Source: Psettodes erumei
Taxonomy: Eukaryota > Chordata > Actinopteri > Pleuronectiformes > Psettodidae
Reading direction: 5' to 3'
NCBI GenBank assembly: GCA_016785225.1
Contig: JAFBJZ010000912.1
Location: forward strand, 806,001-870,000
DNA: 64,000 bases
Positions 11,778 to 23,700 of this stretch are shown here, one piece after another. The first letter of the stretch is position 1, and every line of letters starts with the position of its first letter. A program made the position numbers and the translations under genes. The notes beneath the pieces are model-generated. The model was not told where the DNA came from and ran no database searches. It saw only the letters and a list, made by a program, of their open reading frames with translations.

Positions 11778-14700
11778 GTTTGTACCGCTTGCGCTTTTTG
11801 CTCTTTTGTTAAAACACACCCTTGACGCGCTTATTGATCAGTGTAGCATTTTGCTGCAATCACTGTTGCTGAAATGTAACATTGAACTATTTTCACTCTA
11901 GAAAATTGCCTGCTTGACAAGCAGTTGCAAGGTAACACAAAGTCCAAATGCATGGGGATGCTTTTCAGGGATTCCTCACAGTTTTCCTGCTGAGTACTCG
12001 TGAATGAATAATGTGAAACAAATACTGGAATGATGGAACTTTGTGGATGGACTGATTGCAGCCTATAAAAAATTCTTTTTTGCAAATACTAACTCAGCCG
12101 TTGCTGCTCTCCCTGGTTATATTCAACACTTAATGTCTCTACGAGCTGTTTTAAAGGTTTCCTGTGAATTCTGCATCCTGTCCTAACCTCTCCTCTGCAT
12201 CCTTGTTCTCCTTCACTACAATTTTTTTTTTTACATCTCCCGGTTCATTACACCCCCTCACTGGCTGAAACTTGTACTAACGTGGATGACGAGGCCATGG
12301 ATGACAAAACTTTATAGTCCTGCGCTCAGTCTTGCCTGACCAAGGCCATGAGATTGCCCGGCAAGGGTTCCGTAGCGCTTTCCAGAAACAGTTCATATTT
12401 CTGGCCATGTTGAAATCCGGGCTCTGTCCAACCTGATGCCTTGATGTCAGTCCTTCAATTTTCTCTCTCTCTCTCTCTGCCCTACCAGAATCCGTAGCTC
12501 GATCTAGCAAACTGCTGAACTGGTGCCAGCGACAAACGGACGGATACAAGAACGTGAACGTGACAGACCTTACAATGTCCTGGAAGAGCGGTCTGGCCCT
12601 GTGTGCCCTCATCCACCGATACAGGCCGGATCTCATGTGAGTATGATTAATGCAGATGGTAAATTTGTTGAGTGAAAGGGGTTAAAACCGCAGCGGTGCC
12701 CGGGACGACTGGCCCGCTGTGTTTATGTGAGCACGTTGATTGCAAATTATGTTTATTGTCTGGTTGGGACGTCGGTTTTTATGCTGCGCTAGTATATCAC
12801 TGTAAATGAGGTGACAGCTACCAGTCATAACGCCCTCCCGGGTCACATAAGGGAGCCCGCCCCCCCCCCCCCCACACACACACTATATAAACAACACAGT
12901 CTCCATCCGCACAGCCTAATGCGGTTTGCTACCCTCTGGAGGCAACGCGGCAATTAACATAATATGCCATTAGTGTCTGTGTCCTGCCTGACCTCTACCA
13001 ATCGCTGGAGCAGTCGTGCTCTGCTGCCTTTGATAGGCCAGACGATGGGAGGGAGGGGAGGGAGGCCGATGAGTTGAGGTGCTCTGGGAAAACCGCGCTC
13101 ACGTGTACGCATGTAGACGACGGGCGCTTAGGGGGGACGACGTTATGTTCCAGTGCTAATGCCTTTAAATGGACCGCATGCAGCTGAAACGCACCGATGA
13201 GCCATGTTAATGGTGTTTGTAGCTGCAGCATAATGACGTCTACAGTAATGCTTTCCATAACATGCTGCACAGAAATGCGTCTAATGCAGGCTCACTGTCA
13301 GCTAATTGCCATTATGTCATAGACTGTTTGGATAGCTGTATCTGCAATATATAGATGTGCTCTCTCTATTGTGGAGCCTGTGTGCAGGTGTATCCGTGTT
13401 ACATTTACAGGAACAATGTAAAATAAGGTCAAGGAGATGAAATGCTTATTACTTTATGATTAGATTTTTTTCTGTTTCATTTCATTTACCCGTCCCATCC
13501 ACTCCCACCTCATTCTAACATGGTGTTTTGATCTTTCTGCCTCCTTCTGCCCCCCTCCTCGCTGCCCTCAGTGACTTTGACTCGCTGGACGAGCGAGACC
13601 AGGAGAGGAACAACCAGTTGGGTTTCGACGTGGCGGAGAAGGAATTTGGCATCTCGCCCTGCATGACTGGCAAGGAGATGTCTTCGGTGGTGGAGCCAGA
13701 CAAGCTCTCGATGGTCATGTACCTCAGCCAGTTCTATGAGATGTTTAAGGACACAGTGCCCCCTGGAGGTGAGACTAGTTGCTACAGCAGGTGTCTGTTT
13801 TTACAGAAATGCCGTCTTCTTCTTACAGATGCTGTCAAAACATAATTATGACCTTGTTTTTTCACCACCCCCCATTTTCTTTGTGGATTTCTGTTCAGAT
13901 AACCACAACTTGAGTCCTGAGGAGAAGGCAGCGCTGATCGCCAGCACCAAGTCTCCCATCTCCTTCCTCAGCAAACTTGGTCAGAGCATAGCAATATCCA
14001 GGAAGCGAAATCCAAAGGTCAGTGTCGGACAAATGCCTGTGGGCATGGCGATTTAAAAAAAACTTCACTTCTCAAACACCACTTCGCTTCATCATTTCAT
14101 TGTTTGGCCTGGACTTAAAATAACTCATGACCTGTCATCAGCAGGACAAAAAGGAGAAGGATGCCGACGGTTTGGGGAAGAGAAGGAAAACCAGTCAGTC
14201 TGAAGATGTGAGTCGCTCTGACAGCAACGAGTCTCGGATGTGTGAGCTTGTGATTTCTGTTTGAGAACTCTGCCCAACCAGAACAGACTAATTAGTACCA
14301 CCAGACTGACAGCAACAGGCAAGAAAAACAACAAAAAAAACCTGTTTTCCTTATTCTCCCACAGGAGGAAGCATCCAGGACGGGTCGTGAAGACAGGCCG
14401 TCTGTCCCCGCTATCCTGTCTGAGAGAAAAATGGACTGCGCTGCTGTAGGGAACCACAACAAAGTCAAGGTCATGGCCACCCAGCTGCTGGCCAAGTTTG
14501 AGGAGAACGCCCCCGCCCAGCCTGCGGGACTTCAAAAGACAGGTATGGACGGAGTCACGTGTCTCCTGCTTGTGGCGTTACAGCCGGGCGCGGGGGAACG
14601 AGGTCTCCCACCAGGGGAAGATTGGGCGACGAGGAAAAGATGTTTCACATTACTTTGCGCACAGTCGTTGTGGGTTTGTTTCTCCTCACAATTCGTATTT

Positions 14701-17700
14701 CGATGAGCATGTAGATTTGATATTGTGCGACTGGGTCTCCAGTCTCGTGGTGGATGAGCTGTAGGCCACTGTATTAATGAGCTCAGGCCCAGAATGCTGG
14801 TTTTGGTCAGGCTGGGTATTGTTCCTAGGTCATGTAGGCGGCCTCACAGTGCTGACTGTGCTCGGAGGGCTGGGCGCATGGGTTCAAGCACCGTATTTCT
14901 TACAGACGAGCACCGATGTGGGGGTGGGGGCGTGGGTGGCGGGAACACTAGGGAGTATTGTGGAGCTGAGAGAAAGACGACTTTCTACGTTGGCGGGCTG
15001 AGAAAACATCTTGTTACTGTGCGACTTGAAAAAGCTGCTCCTGATATTTTTTCTAAATGTGAAGACTTTTGCCTGATTAGCGCTTTTGCCATCAGCTATG
15101 CATGAAAATAGCTGATCATATGATTATTTTAGTGAGTCATTTGAGCATTTGTGGTGAATGTTTTATGGACTTTAAATGGCTGAATTGCACAGCTATTGCC
15201 TGGCTGAAAATACATCTGTACTTCCTCTCTTTCCATTTATTATTGATGTGCATTCCGCAGGACTTGTACTGTGCAATATCTCTTCGTGCTAATATACTAT
15301 AAATGTTACAGGGTTATAAGAATCTTTTGCCACTTCCTTTTGAGCGCTTATTTTCCGACCACTGTCACCGCTGTGCGCCTGATCCACTTCCCTTTCTTCT
15401 CCCGTCTTTTCTCTCTCCCATCATGGACCATTTCATGATGCCTCGCACGGTTGCTCTGGCCCTCTCGCTTGCCACGCTCGCTGTCGTTCATCTTCACCTG
15501 GCCGTAAAAGGGGGACTCTCTGCCCAATCTGGACCGCCTTTTGCCCCCTTCCCCGCCCCAAACCCCCGCGAATGTGCCAGTGCGCCTGGCCCCTGTCCCA
15601 GCATGGAGAAAGGTAAAGAGTGGACCCGCCCCCTCCCTCATCCCCTTAGAGACTAACCACTAGACTGACCGTCTAACCGCGTGTCCCTGTGGTGTGTGTA
15701 ATGTGGAAAGCTGCTCTGTGTTGATCAGTACTTGTTTGTAGCGAGTGTGAGTGTCTGTAACGTCCGATTTGGTGGAATTAACTCGAGAGCGCAGGCGCTT
15801 AGAGGTGTGTGAACAAAACCACGTGCTGTCGCTGTGCCTTTGTGTCTGAGAGAGAGAGAGAGAGAGAGAGACTTAAGAGTGCACCACTGTCATGGTCTCT
15901 CTCCTCCTTGCTTCCCTCTCCTGTTCTGGTTCAGAGACGCACACAGCAGCAGGAGCAGCTGAGCATCCGCTACAAAGAGATGCTCAAGTGTCAGACGCTG
16001 CCCAACAGAGGGGAGCAGGTACGCTGGCCCCTGTAGTCCTCCCGCTTCTTTCTCACGTCCCGTCACGTCCAGGTCCGCCCTCCTTCGGAAGGACACGGAT
16101 TGGTGCCGCAATCCAGAAGCAAGGGGGAAAGGTAGCCTCGCCCAGCCAGGCGCCATCTCACGAGAGGCATTCTGCGATGCGAGAACAAATTAGGGCCCGA
16201 AGCAGAGCAAACAGCTAAACGCGGCAAGATTGTTTCATGACTCCAAAATCTGTTGAAACACCTGTTCAGTGCGGGTGTTAGAAACATAAAACAGTCCTGA
16301 TGATGATGGTGCATGGTCATAAAGAAAGCGGGCCAATATGAGGGCATTGGAAGCTAGCTGGGATATTCAAAACACAAAACGGCATTTACACAATAAGGTG
16401 CTGCCAGCTTTCTTTGGCAGCCGCGAGCCAATTAAAGGCACCCCGTAGAGTTTCTGTGGAAGCAAACAAAGCTCTGTTGACATTGTTACTGTTACTCACC
16501 AAAACGCACGGTGTGCATTCTTCAGACCTGGAAGCGTTCCCTATCGCTGCGTAGTACTCAAAACCTCTACAGGGTTTACATTTCCCATTTCTGCCATTTC
16601 CAACGGGGGTTTAAATGTCGGGTAAGCGAGAGACACAAACAGAACGCCTAGTCTCCTTCATCACGTCTACCTTCCCCGCCTTGCTTGTCACATTTTTTAC
16701 CACTTGTGAGCTCCCGTTGAGCGTTCGCCGCTGCAAACGTTTCAGCCCTCCCCACAGAAGTAGAGGCAGTCGAGCTCGCCGTTGTATTTGCCAGCAGTCC
16801 TGCACAAACATGTTGCTTACAATATTTAAAAGAAAAAGAGAGAGAAAGATCCGGCGCTTCACTCCCCCCTGCAGCCTCAGTAGAGCCGTGTTGTCACCCT
16901 GCTTCACTGCTTCCCCTTGTGAGTTGGCACAAGTTAGTTTTCTCCTGTGGATGTTTGCCTAGTTGTCTTTTTTTTTAGTCTTGTCGCTCGATTTAAGCAT
17001 TTACATCGCAGATGTTGATTTGAACTCTGCTGTTTAGTGGGATTTCATTCGCTGCTGTTCTTAAATGCCCTCTCACCGCACCGTAAGTCTCTCGCCACTG
17101 TGTAAACTACCTGAAAGTCACTTGTAAAAGGCTGTAAATGCTGATAATCCTAAATACCTCCCCACCCAAGCTGGTCAGGGTTGAGGCGTTTTTCAAGCCG
17201 CACTCATATTCATTGGCTGTTCATGTATATGATTTTAAGTAAAGCTCCCTTGACAGTATGAGTGATTTATAACTTTGTTCTGTAATATAGTAAAAGAAGT
17301 TTCCATACACCAGCTTCAAACTTGAAATCATATCTAATTACAGAATCAATGAGTTATTTTGCCTTTTGTCTCCCTGACAGCCATCAGACTTTATTATCAA
17401 GTGTCTAATTTTGTCATTTTTGTCGCAGTACGTGTGTGTCAGTATGTCAGGCTTTAGTGGTGTTTGTACTGTGTTTCAAGTGAACCTAACCAGGTGAAGT
17501 AGAACACCACACTAATTGACTAAGGTCAATATTAACCAAACGGATTGTCTAATCTGTTGCAGAGGAGATGCACAAATGTGACTGATGAATATCTCTCTTT
17601 GTAAGCGTTTAACCGCGTTACCCAACTTTGAACGACAGTGGACAAAACGTTCATCGCAGCGCTCGCTCGTCGCGTTCATCCTCATCCTCGTCACCTTCTG

Positions 17701-20700
17701 CTCACTCTGCTGTTCCTGTCCCTCGTCTCTCAAGGCCAGGAGTGTCGCGGACCAGCTGTCCAGCTCGGGCTCTCGGAGCTGCCCAAAGAAAACCATTCTG
17801 CTCCCTTCTTCCTCCTCCACTTCCTCGCTTTCTCTTCACTCAGAGGTGACACGCAGTCTGCTGTATCCGTGTGTTTGTGTGTGTCTGTCTCTGCCGTAAA
17901 TCCCCCGGCCCGTTTCCATCCCCGCAACCGGTCTTCCTCGTTATGTATGTCGTACTGTGGCCGCGACCTCGGCAGCGTGTGGCGCCAGTAAAAACTCAAT
18001 GCCGCGTTTCCCCAAGTGAACTTTGCGGAGGGGTCGCAGGGTTGTCTGCCTCTCTGTGAGCGGGTTGTGTGTTGCGTTGTCAGAGGAGCTTGTTTTCTTG
18101 CTGAAGGGGTGTTGTCGGGAGGTGACTGCAGATAAATGTAGACTCGCGGGGACCTTGGGCAACCTTTCATGTTATTGTCAGGCGCTGTCGGAGACTCTTA
18201 ACAAGCTGTTCTCCAAAACCAAAAGTGAACGGCTGCTTTTTGTAAAAGTCTGTCTGTGCTTGACGCAAAACAAAGTCTTTATACAGTACATGTGTCTGCT
18301 CCTTTCTGCCCTCAAGCATTTACGCACGGAGGAAGAGGAACTTGAATACTACGAAAGGCCTCTCAAACCCGGGGTAGAGTAAAAGAGTGATTGCATGGAG
18401 CTCGTCACCGCTCGCTCTGTTGTTTGTGGTTGGATTTTTATGATGAACCAAAAGTTGTTTTCAAGAGACATCTGTATGGACCAAACCAGGCGCTCTCTTA
18501 TCTAAAACCATGGCATTGCAAGCATTCAGCTATCAGTTGAACCCACTCAGCATCACGTCTCAATAGAACTTCCTTGGCAGGAATGTGAGCGGCTGCACCT
18601 GACAGACCCAGGACCAATTCACATACCCGGCGTACGGGAGAGGGCTGACCGCCTAATCTCAAAGTTTAAGGGCAAACCCGCCAAGCCGCCAAAGGTGAAC
18701 ACCATGCATGGGCTTGTCGTTGTGTGAACATGGTTTCCAGTGTTGAGCGTTTTGTTACATTTGCACTTTTCACTCAAGTCTAATGCCCCCTCTCAACCGT
18801 CCCTCTTTTCTCCACGGAGCCTAAGAGAAAGCCGTCCCGTTTCTTTTTAGAGCAGTGGTACTTGTCCCGAGGCCTCGCTGAGAGTCCTGGCTCACCACTG
18901 TCCTCTCCCGACTCTTCCAGAAAGGTTAGGTTCGGGTGCACGTCGCCCTCTGTCGCACTGAAAAATAAACTTTGAGCTCAAGACGTGGCTCATGCGCTCA
19001 CGTGAGCTTCGGTTCCCGTCCACTTATCTCAAAATGTAGTCTGCTTTGCAAGGCATTTCTGCTGGATGTCCTCACTAACTGCAGGGCATTGCTTTCATAG
19101 TTTACCCACTCAGGCTTACATTACTACATAAATTAAAGACTCCCAGCTTGAACTATGAAAACAATGGCTAACAAACCCTCTAAGGTCTGTACCACGATGA
19201 CAAGCTTTTTTTTAGGAGGGAGATTGTTTGTGGAAACCACTAACAGGATGGAGAATAACTACATTTTCCTCCCTTTGGTGACTGAATGATCTATTTCTCT
19301 GCAGGAGTCGGCAAGGCCTCCGCACTCTGACGACCAAATGCCCTTATATGTGCTTAGTATTCAGGAGAGGGCCGAGCAGCTTGCCTCTCAGTTTGAGTGC
19401 AAGCCAGCTGGACCACAGGTGAAAATTCACTCCCAATACAGACAGCTGATAATCAACCTAATATTTCTATAAGTTAGTGAAGGAAGGAGCACAGGGTTTT
19501 TTGGGGAGACTTGCCCTGTTGGTCACCTTTTTTTAGGAGTAGACACCAAAATCCTCCCGTATCTCCAGAGGCAGTGATGTCTGGTCAAACCAGTCAAGCG
19601 ATGCTTAACCAGCAGCAGCTTAAAATAGAATTAATTTTGAACGAGGCCAAAGTGGACGCGACCGTCCGGCATCCATCCTCTCATCCATCTAGCTATAGCG
19701 CTCTACAGACAAGTGTGTCCTTCGAGCTGCCCTCGACTCAGCTTCCACCGCTCTGAGATCAGTTGTTTTACACACATCGTCATACACATGCATGTTTTTC
19801 CTCAGCGTTCAAGCAACGGGCGTAGAAAGATGGAGAGAATGAGGTTGACCAACAGGCTGCTCCCCCAACAACACTTTGATCATTTTATGCTTGAAAATGA
19901 TATAAAAGATAAAAAGAGTAAAGGGAAAACAAATGATGTAATAATAGTGTTGAAGAAAAACAAAAAAAACACAGTACATAAAAAATACTATTATCTTCTG
20001 GTTGAAGTTCATAATAGGTTATTTAATTGTTAACTGATCATTTTTTCTATTCATCTTTTAATTTAACTTTACGAGGCTTCTAACAACTTTCCTCCCCCTG
20101 TTTTTTAAATTGTTTTGTGGAGCCTAAGAAAAAGCCGTCACGGTTTTTTATGGAGCAGTGGCACCTGGCCCGAGCCCAGAGTCCCCCTGACTCTCCCCCC
20201 TCTTCCTCCGACGCCTTGAGACAGGTAGCCCCTTCAGTGTGGTGATGCTAACATGCTGCACCTTGGACTTTCAGGATGACTCACTGTCTCACTTAGCTTT
20301 AAGATAAAAGAGAAAAAGAATTGCTTAACACGTCTTCAGCTCACCCGACACCCGCTTGTTGTGAAGTCTGACGGAACTAATTTGCAACCTGTTGTTGTTT
20401 ACTCTGTTTTTTTTTTTTTGTTTTTTTAGCTGGGGCTTTGTTGAACTCAGTTATAATTCCCACAGTTATTTTGCCAAGGGAGTAGTTGTTTCGAATCGGA
20501 AGAGCAGCTTGGCGGCAAAAAAAAAAAATCCCAAGCAAACTTGATCTTTTGTGACTCCCGTGTTGGCGAGCACGAATCCAACTGTGGCAGGGAAACAACT
20601 CTCAGTGCAGCGGAGCAGAGCAGAGCAAAACCAAGATCTCACCCGCAGTGAGAGTCCGTGGCTTAGGTTGGCTCATCCCATATGTGACCTCAATTCTTCT

Positions 20701-23700
20701 CCTACTCAGGTTCAATCATTTAATAGTTTGAGGCCTAATCCGGGCATCGATAATTCCACATTTAAACTGAAACAATTTGGTCCGTGGACTTCAGACAATA
20801 ACAAAACCATTTAGAACGATACTCCGTCACCATTGTCTCTCAAAAGTCCTAACTTCAATGTTCTCTTCGTTGGCAAGTAAACTTGCCACGTAGTTTGTGG
20901 ACTAGCTTGTTTGACTGGGGGCAGAAGTTATTTTTATCGGCTTGGAGTTGTTTTTACGAGCTGCAACAGCATGTTCGGTGTTTAACTGGTTAGGTGTGGC
21001 TGCCAGCACATCTGAATGCTTGAAAGAATTCACTCCAGCATGGAAATGTTGCTTTTGCCGTGTCCAGACGACCTGTCAGACACTGTTTGCCCTCTGTGTT
21101 TAAACACTTGTTGCCGTGCTGAGTGATCTCCTCGCCTACTCCTCACCCCTCTGTTCCTCCCATTCTTTCCTCCTCATCCATCATTTTCTAATATTTGTCC
21201 ACCTGTCTTTTTTTCTCTCTCTCTCTCTCTCTTTCCTGTTGCCATTAATAGCGATATGTAAGGATGTACACAGGGGGCGTTAGCTCACTGGCTGAGCAGA
21301 TAGCCAATCAGCTTCAGTCTCAGGAAACCCTGAAGCCTCTACCTGAAAAGAGGGATTTGGTAAGCTCGCTGTTCCGGGAGTCCCAGGCGGGACGCACACA
21401 TCGAAGCCTCACTTTGCCGGAGAGTGCTGTTTTTTTGCACAATGACACATGGCTGATAGGTCGGTGTGCTAGTTTTCTGTGACAGATGAACCTCGATCCA
21501 GCTCCCTTTACCTGTAGACAGTACAGTGATGAAAGATGACCACTTTCATCACGTCCAGCATCCTCGCTCCTAATGAAAAATAACCCTGTGTTTGCTGTGA
21601 TGTGGTTGTTAGCTTTAAAGGTAGCTCACTGCCGGCCTTACATTGACAGTGGCCTGGTGAGACTGTGGCCTCATGATGTTCACCTAATCTCTGATGTGCT
21701 GTAACCTCCTCTCTCCGTTCCCTTTTTCTCGTTTTCCCATTTCCTCTAAAGACTGAATAAATGCTCCCTCCGTCCACAGGGCTCTCTCAGAAAAGAGTTC
21801 CCCGTCAACATCGGAGGCAGCGACGTTTGCTTCTTCTGTCGAAAGCGCGTGTACGTGATGGAGAGGCTGAGCGCCGAGGGGAAGTTCTTCCATCGCAGCT
21901 GCTTCAAGTGCGACTACTGCGGAACCACGCTACGCCTGTCCTCCTACGCTTTTGACGTGGAGGATGGTAAGAAGATTTTCCCATTTTTAAAAAATGTGGC
22001 AGCAGACGACACACAGACAGCTGACTCCATCCGACAGAACCCTGGGATGAATGGACATAAGTCTCACAAACGTTCACCAGGCTCACTTTTAAAGATACGA
22101 CGTGACCTTACATTATGTTTCAGTCACCCCAGAGCAGAGTCTTGTGATTCCATATTTTCCCTCTCTGGGAGGGTTCTATTGTGCTCAAGGACAGGCCACA
22201 GATTGTTCGAGGAGACAGAATAGCTGTTTTTCAGAAGCACTCATGGGACTGAAACCCACTGATGATCTGAAAAGAGAAAGAAAAGAAGGATTTTTTTTTT
22301 TTATCATTCAAAACGACAAACACACAGTCTGCTTCTGCAGGACAGATAAAGCCTATGGAGTCTGTGAGGGGAAATCTGCAGATTTAATGCACTGTATGAG
22401 CTTATTTATATATTCAACATATGCATGCTTATCTTCTCTCTCTGTCTGTCTCCTTTATCCTGCAGGGAAATTTTACTGCAAGCCCCACTACTGTTACCGT
22501 CTGTCTGGCTACGCTCAGAGAAAGAGGCCCGCTCCCTCCCCTGCTCCAATCACAGCGAAGGTACCTGCTTTTATTTACTGGATGAAAAGCCGATGGGAAA
22601 TCAGGATTGGCTGGCAATTAATGAAGAATCAAATGTTTGGTTTATCTTCAAAGAGCAGTGCTTAGGGACGTAGGGACACATGGATCAGGCAGGGTACCAC
22701 GTTACTGATTAGGGAAGCTTTTTATCTTCATGTACCGACATGTAGATAAGAGCCACTTTTCTGGCGCTGATGCGATCCGTCTCTCTACAATTGCAGGAGA
22801 ACCAGGTGCCCCAGACCCCTACTTCGACTGTAGATGCCCCCGGAAGGGCGGCGGCGGCGGCAGCCCCCTCGGCCGAGCTCCAGCCCTCAGGTATCCCACT
22901 TTCCTCTCTTGCTGTGGCAGTTGCGCCCTGCCGCCTGGCCGCGGGCCTGGGAGTTCCGCTGCGTACCCTCCGCCGCACGCTCTCCTGGACCTGCCACCGA
23001 GTGGCGCGCCCCCTCCGTTCTCCCTTCCTGTGCACCTACTGCATCTACCTCTTCTGCTGTTTCACCATCAATGTCCTGCTCAACCTCCTCTAGCATGACC
23101 CTCTTCTCCCTCCCTCCTTACTTCCTTTTACTCTTCGCCCACTAAAGTCAGTTGGACTGCAGAGATTAAGCTGATTTTTACTGACTCACTGAGGCTGCGA
23201 AGTCTCTGTGTCTTCATCTCAGTGATTGCTTTATTTCTGGAAGATGCAGCATTCTTTCTGTCTCTGTAAGCAGCCACTTTATGGCTTGGATTGACCGAGG
23301 CAGTTGAAGCAGTCCTCTGGCAGAGCAATTTGAGGAGTGAATGGTGCATCATTTGTTTGTTTACTTGGCTTGGAAATTAAAAAAAGAGTTGGTAAGAGTT
23401 CCCTCTGGTCAGCTCTCCAGGCAGCAGGATTAACCCTTCGCTCTATTCGTGCTTCTCATCCTGATTTTCTTGTTTGATGAGCAACAACTAAACTTTAAAC
23501 TCAAAATATCAGTTAAAATTTGGCATTTAGCAAATCATGCATCCTAAGGTAGTTGTTTACCTTAATGTGATTTTTTTTCCTGCCTGTGTTTAATGAAGAG
23601 CCAAGCTTTGTTCCTCTGTGACTGCTCTCTTTTACCTCGGCCTCCTCCTGTGTGTTGTGTTTCTTTTCGACCCTGCTTTGTGATGTGTTCCTCTCTCTTT

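Noticed and set aside
14777..15105. Open frames as the missing phase 1-to-0 exon after 14542
   Set aside because: They are G/T-rich and lack an acceptor and donor pair of the right phases.
15424..15656. ORF starting MDHFMMPRTVALALSLATL, with a signal-peptide-like start and good initiation context
   Set aside because: Its phase at the only good donor (15612) is 1, which does not fit the next exon. The overlapping frame GDSLPNLDRLL fits phase 0-0 better. It could still be an alternative first exon, but I see no support.
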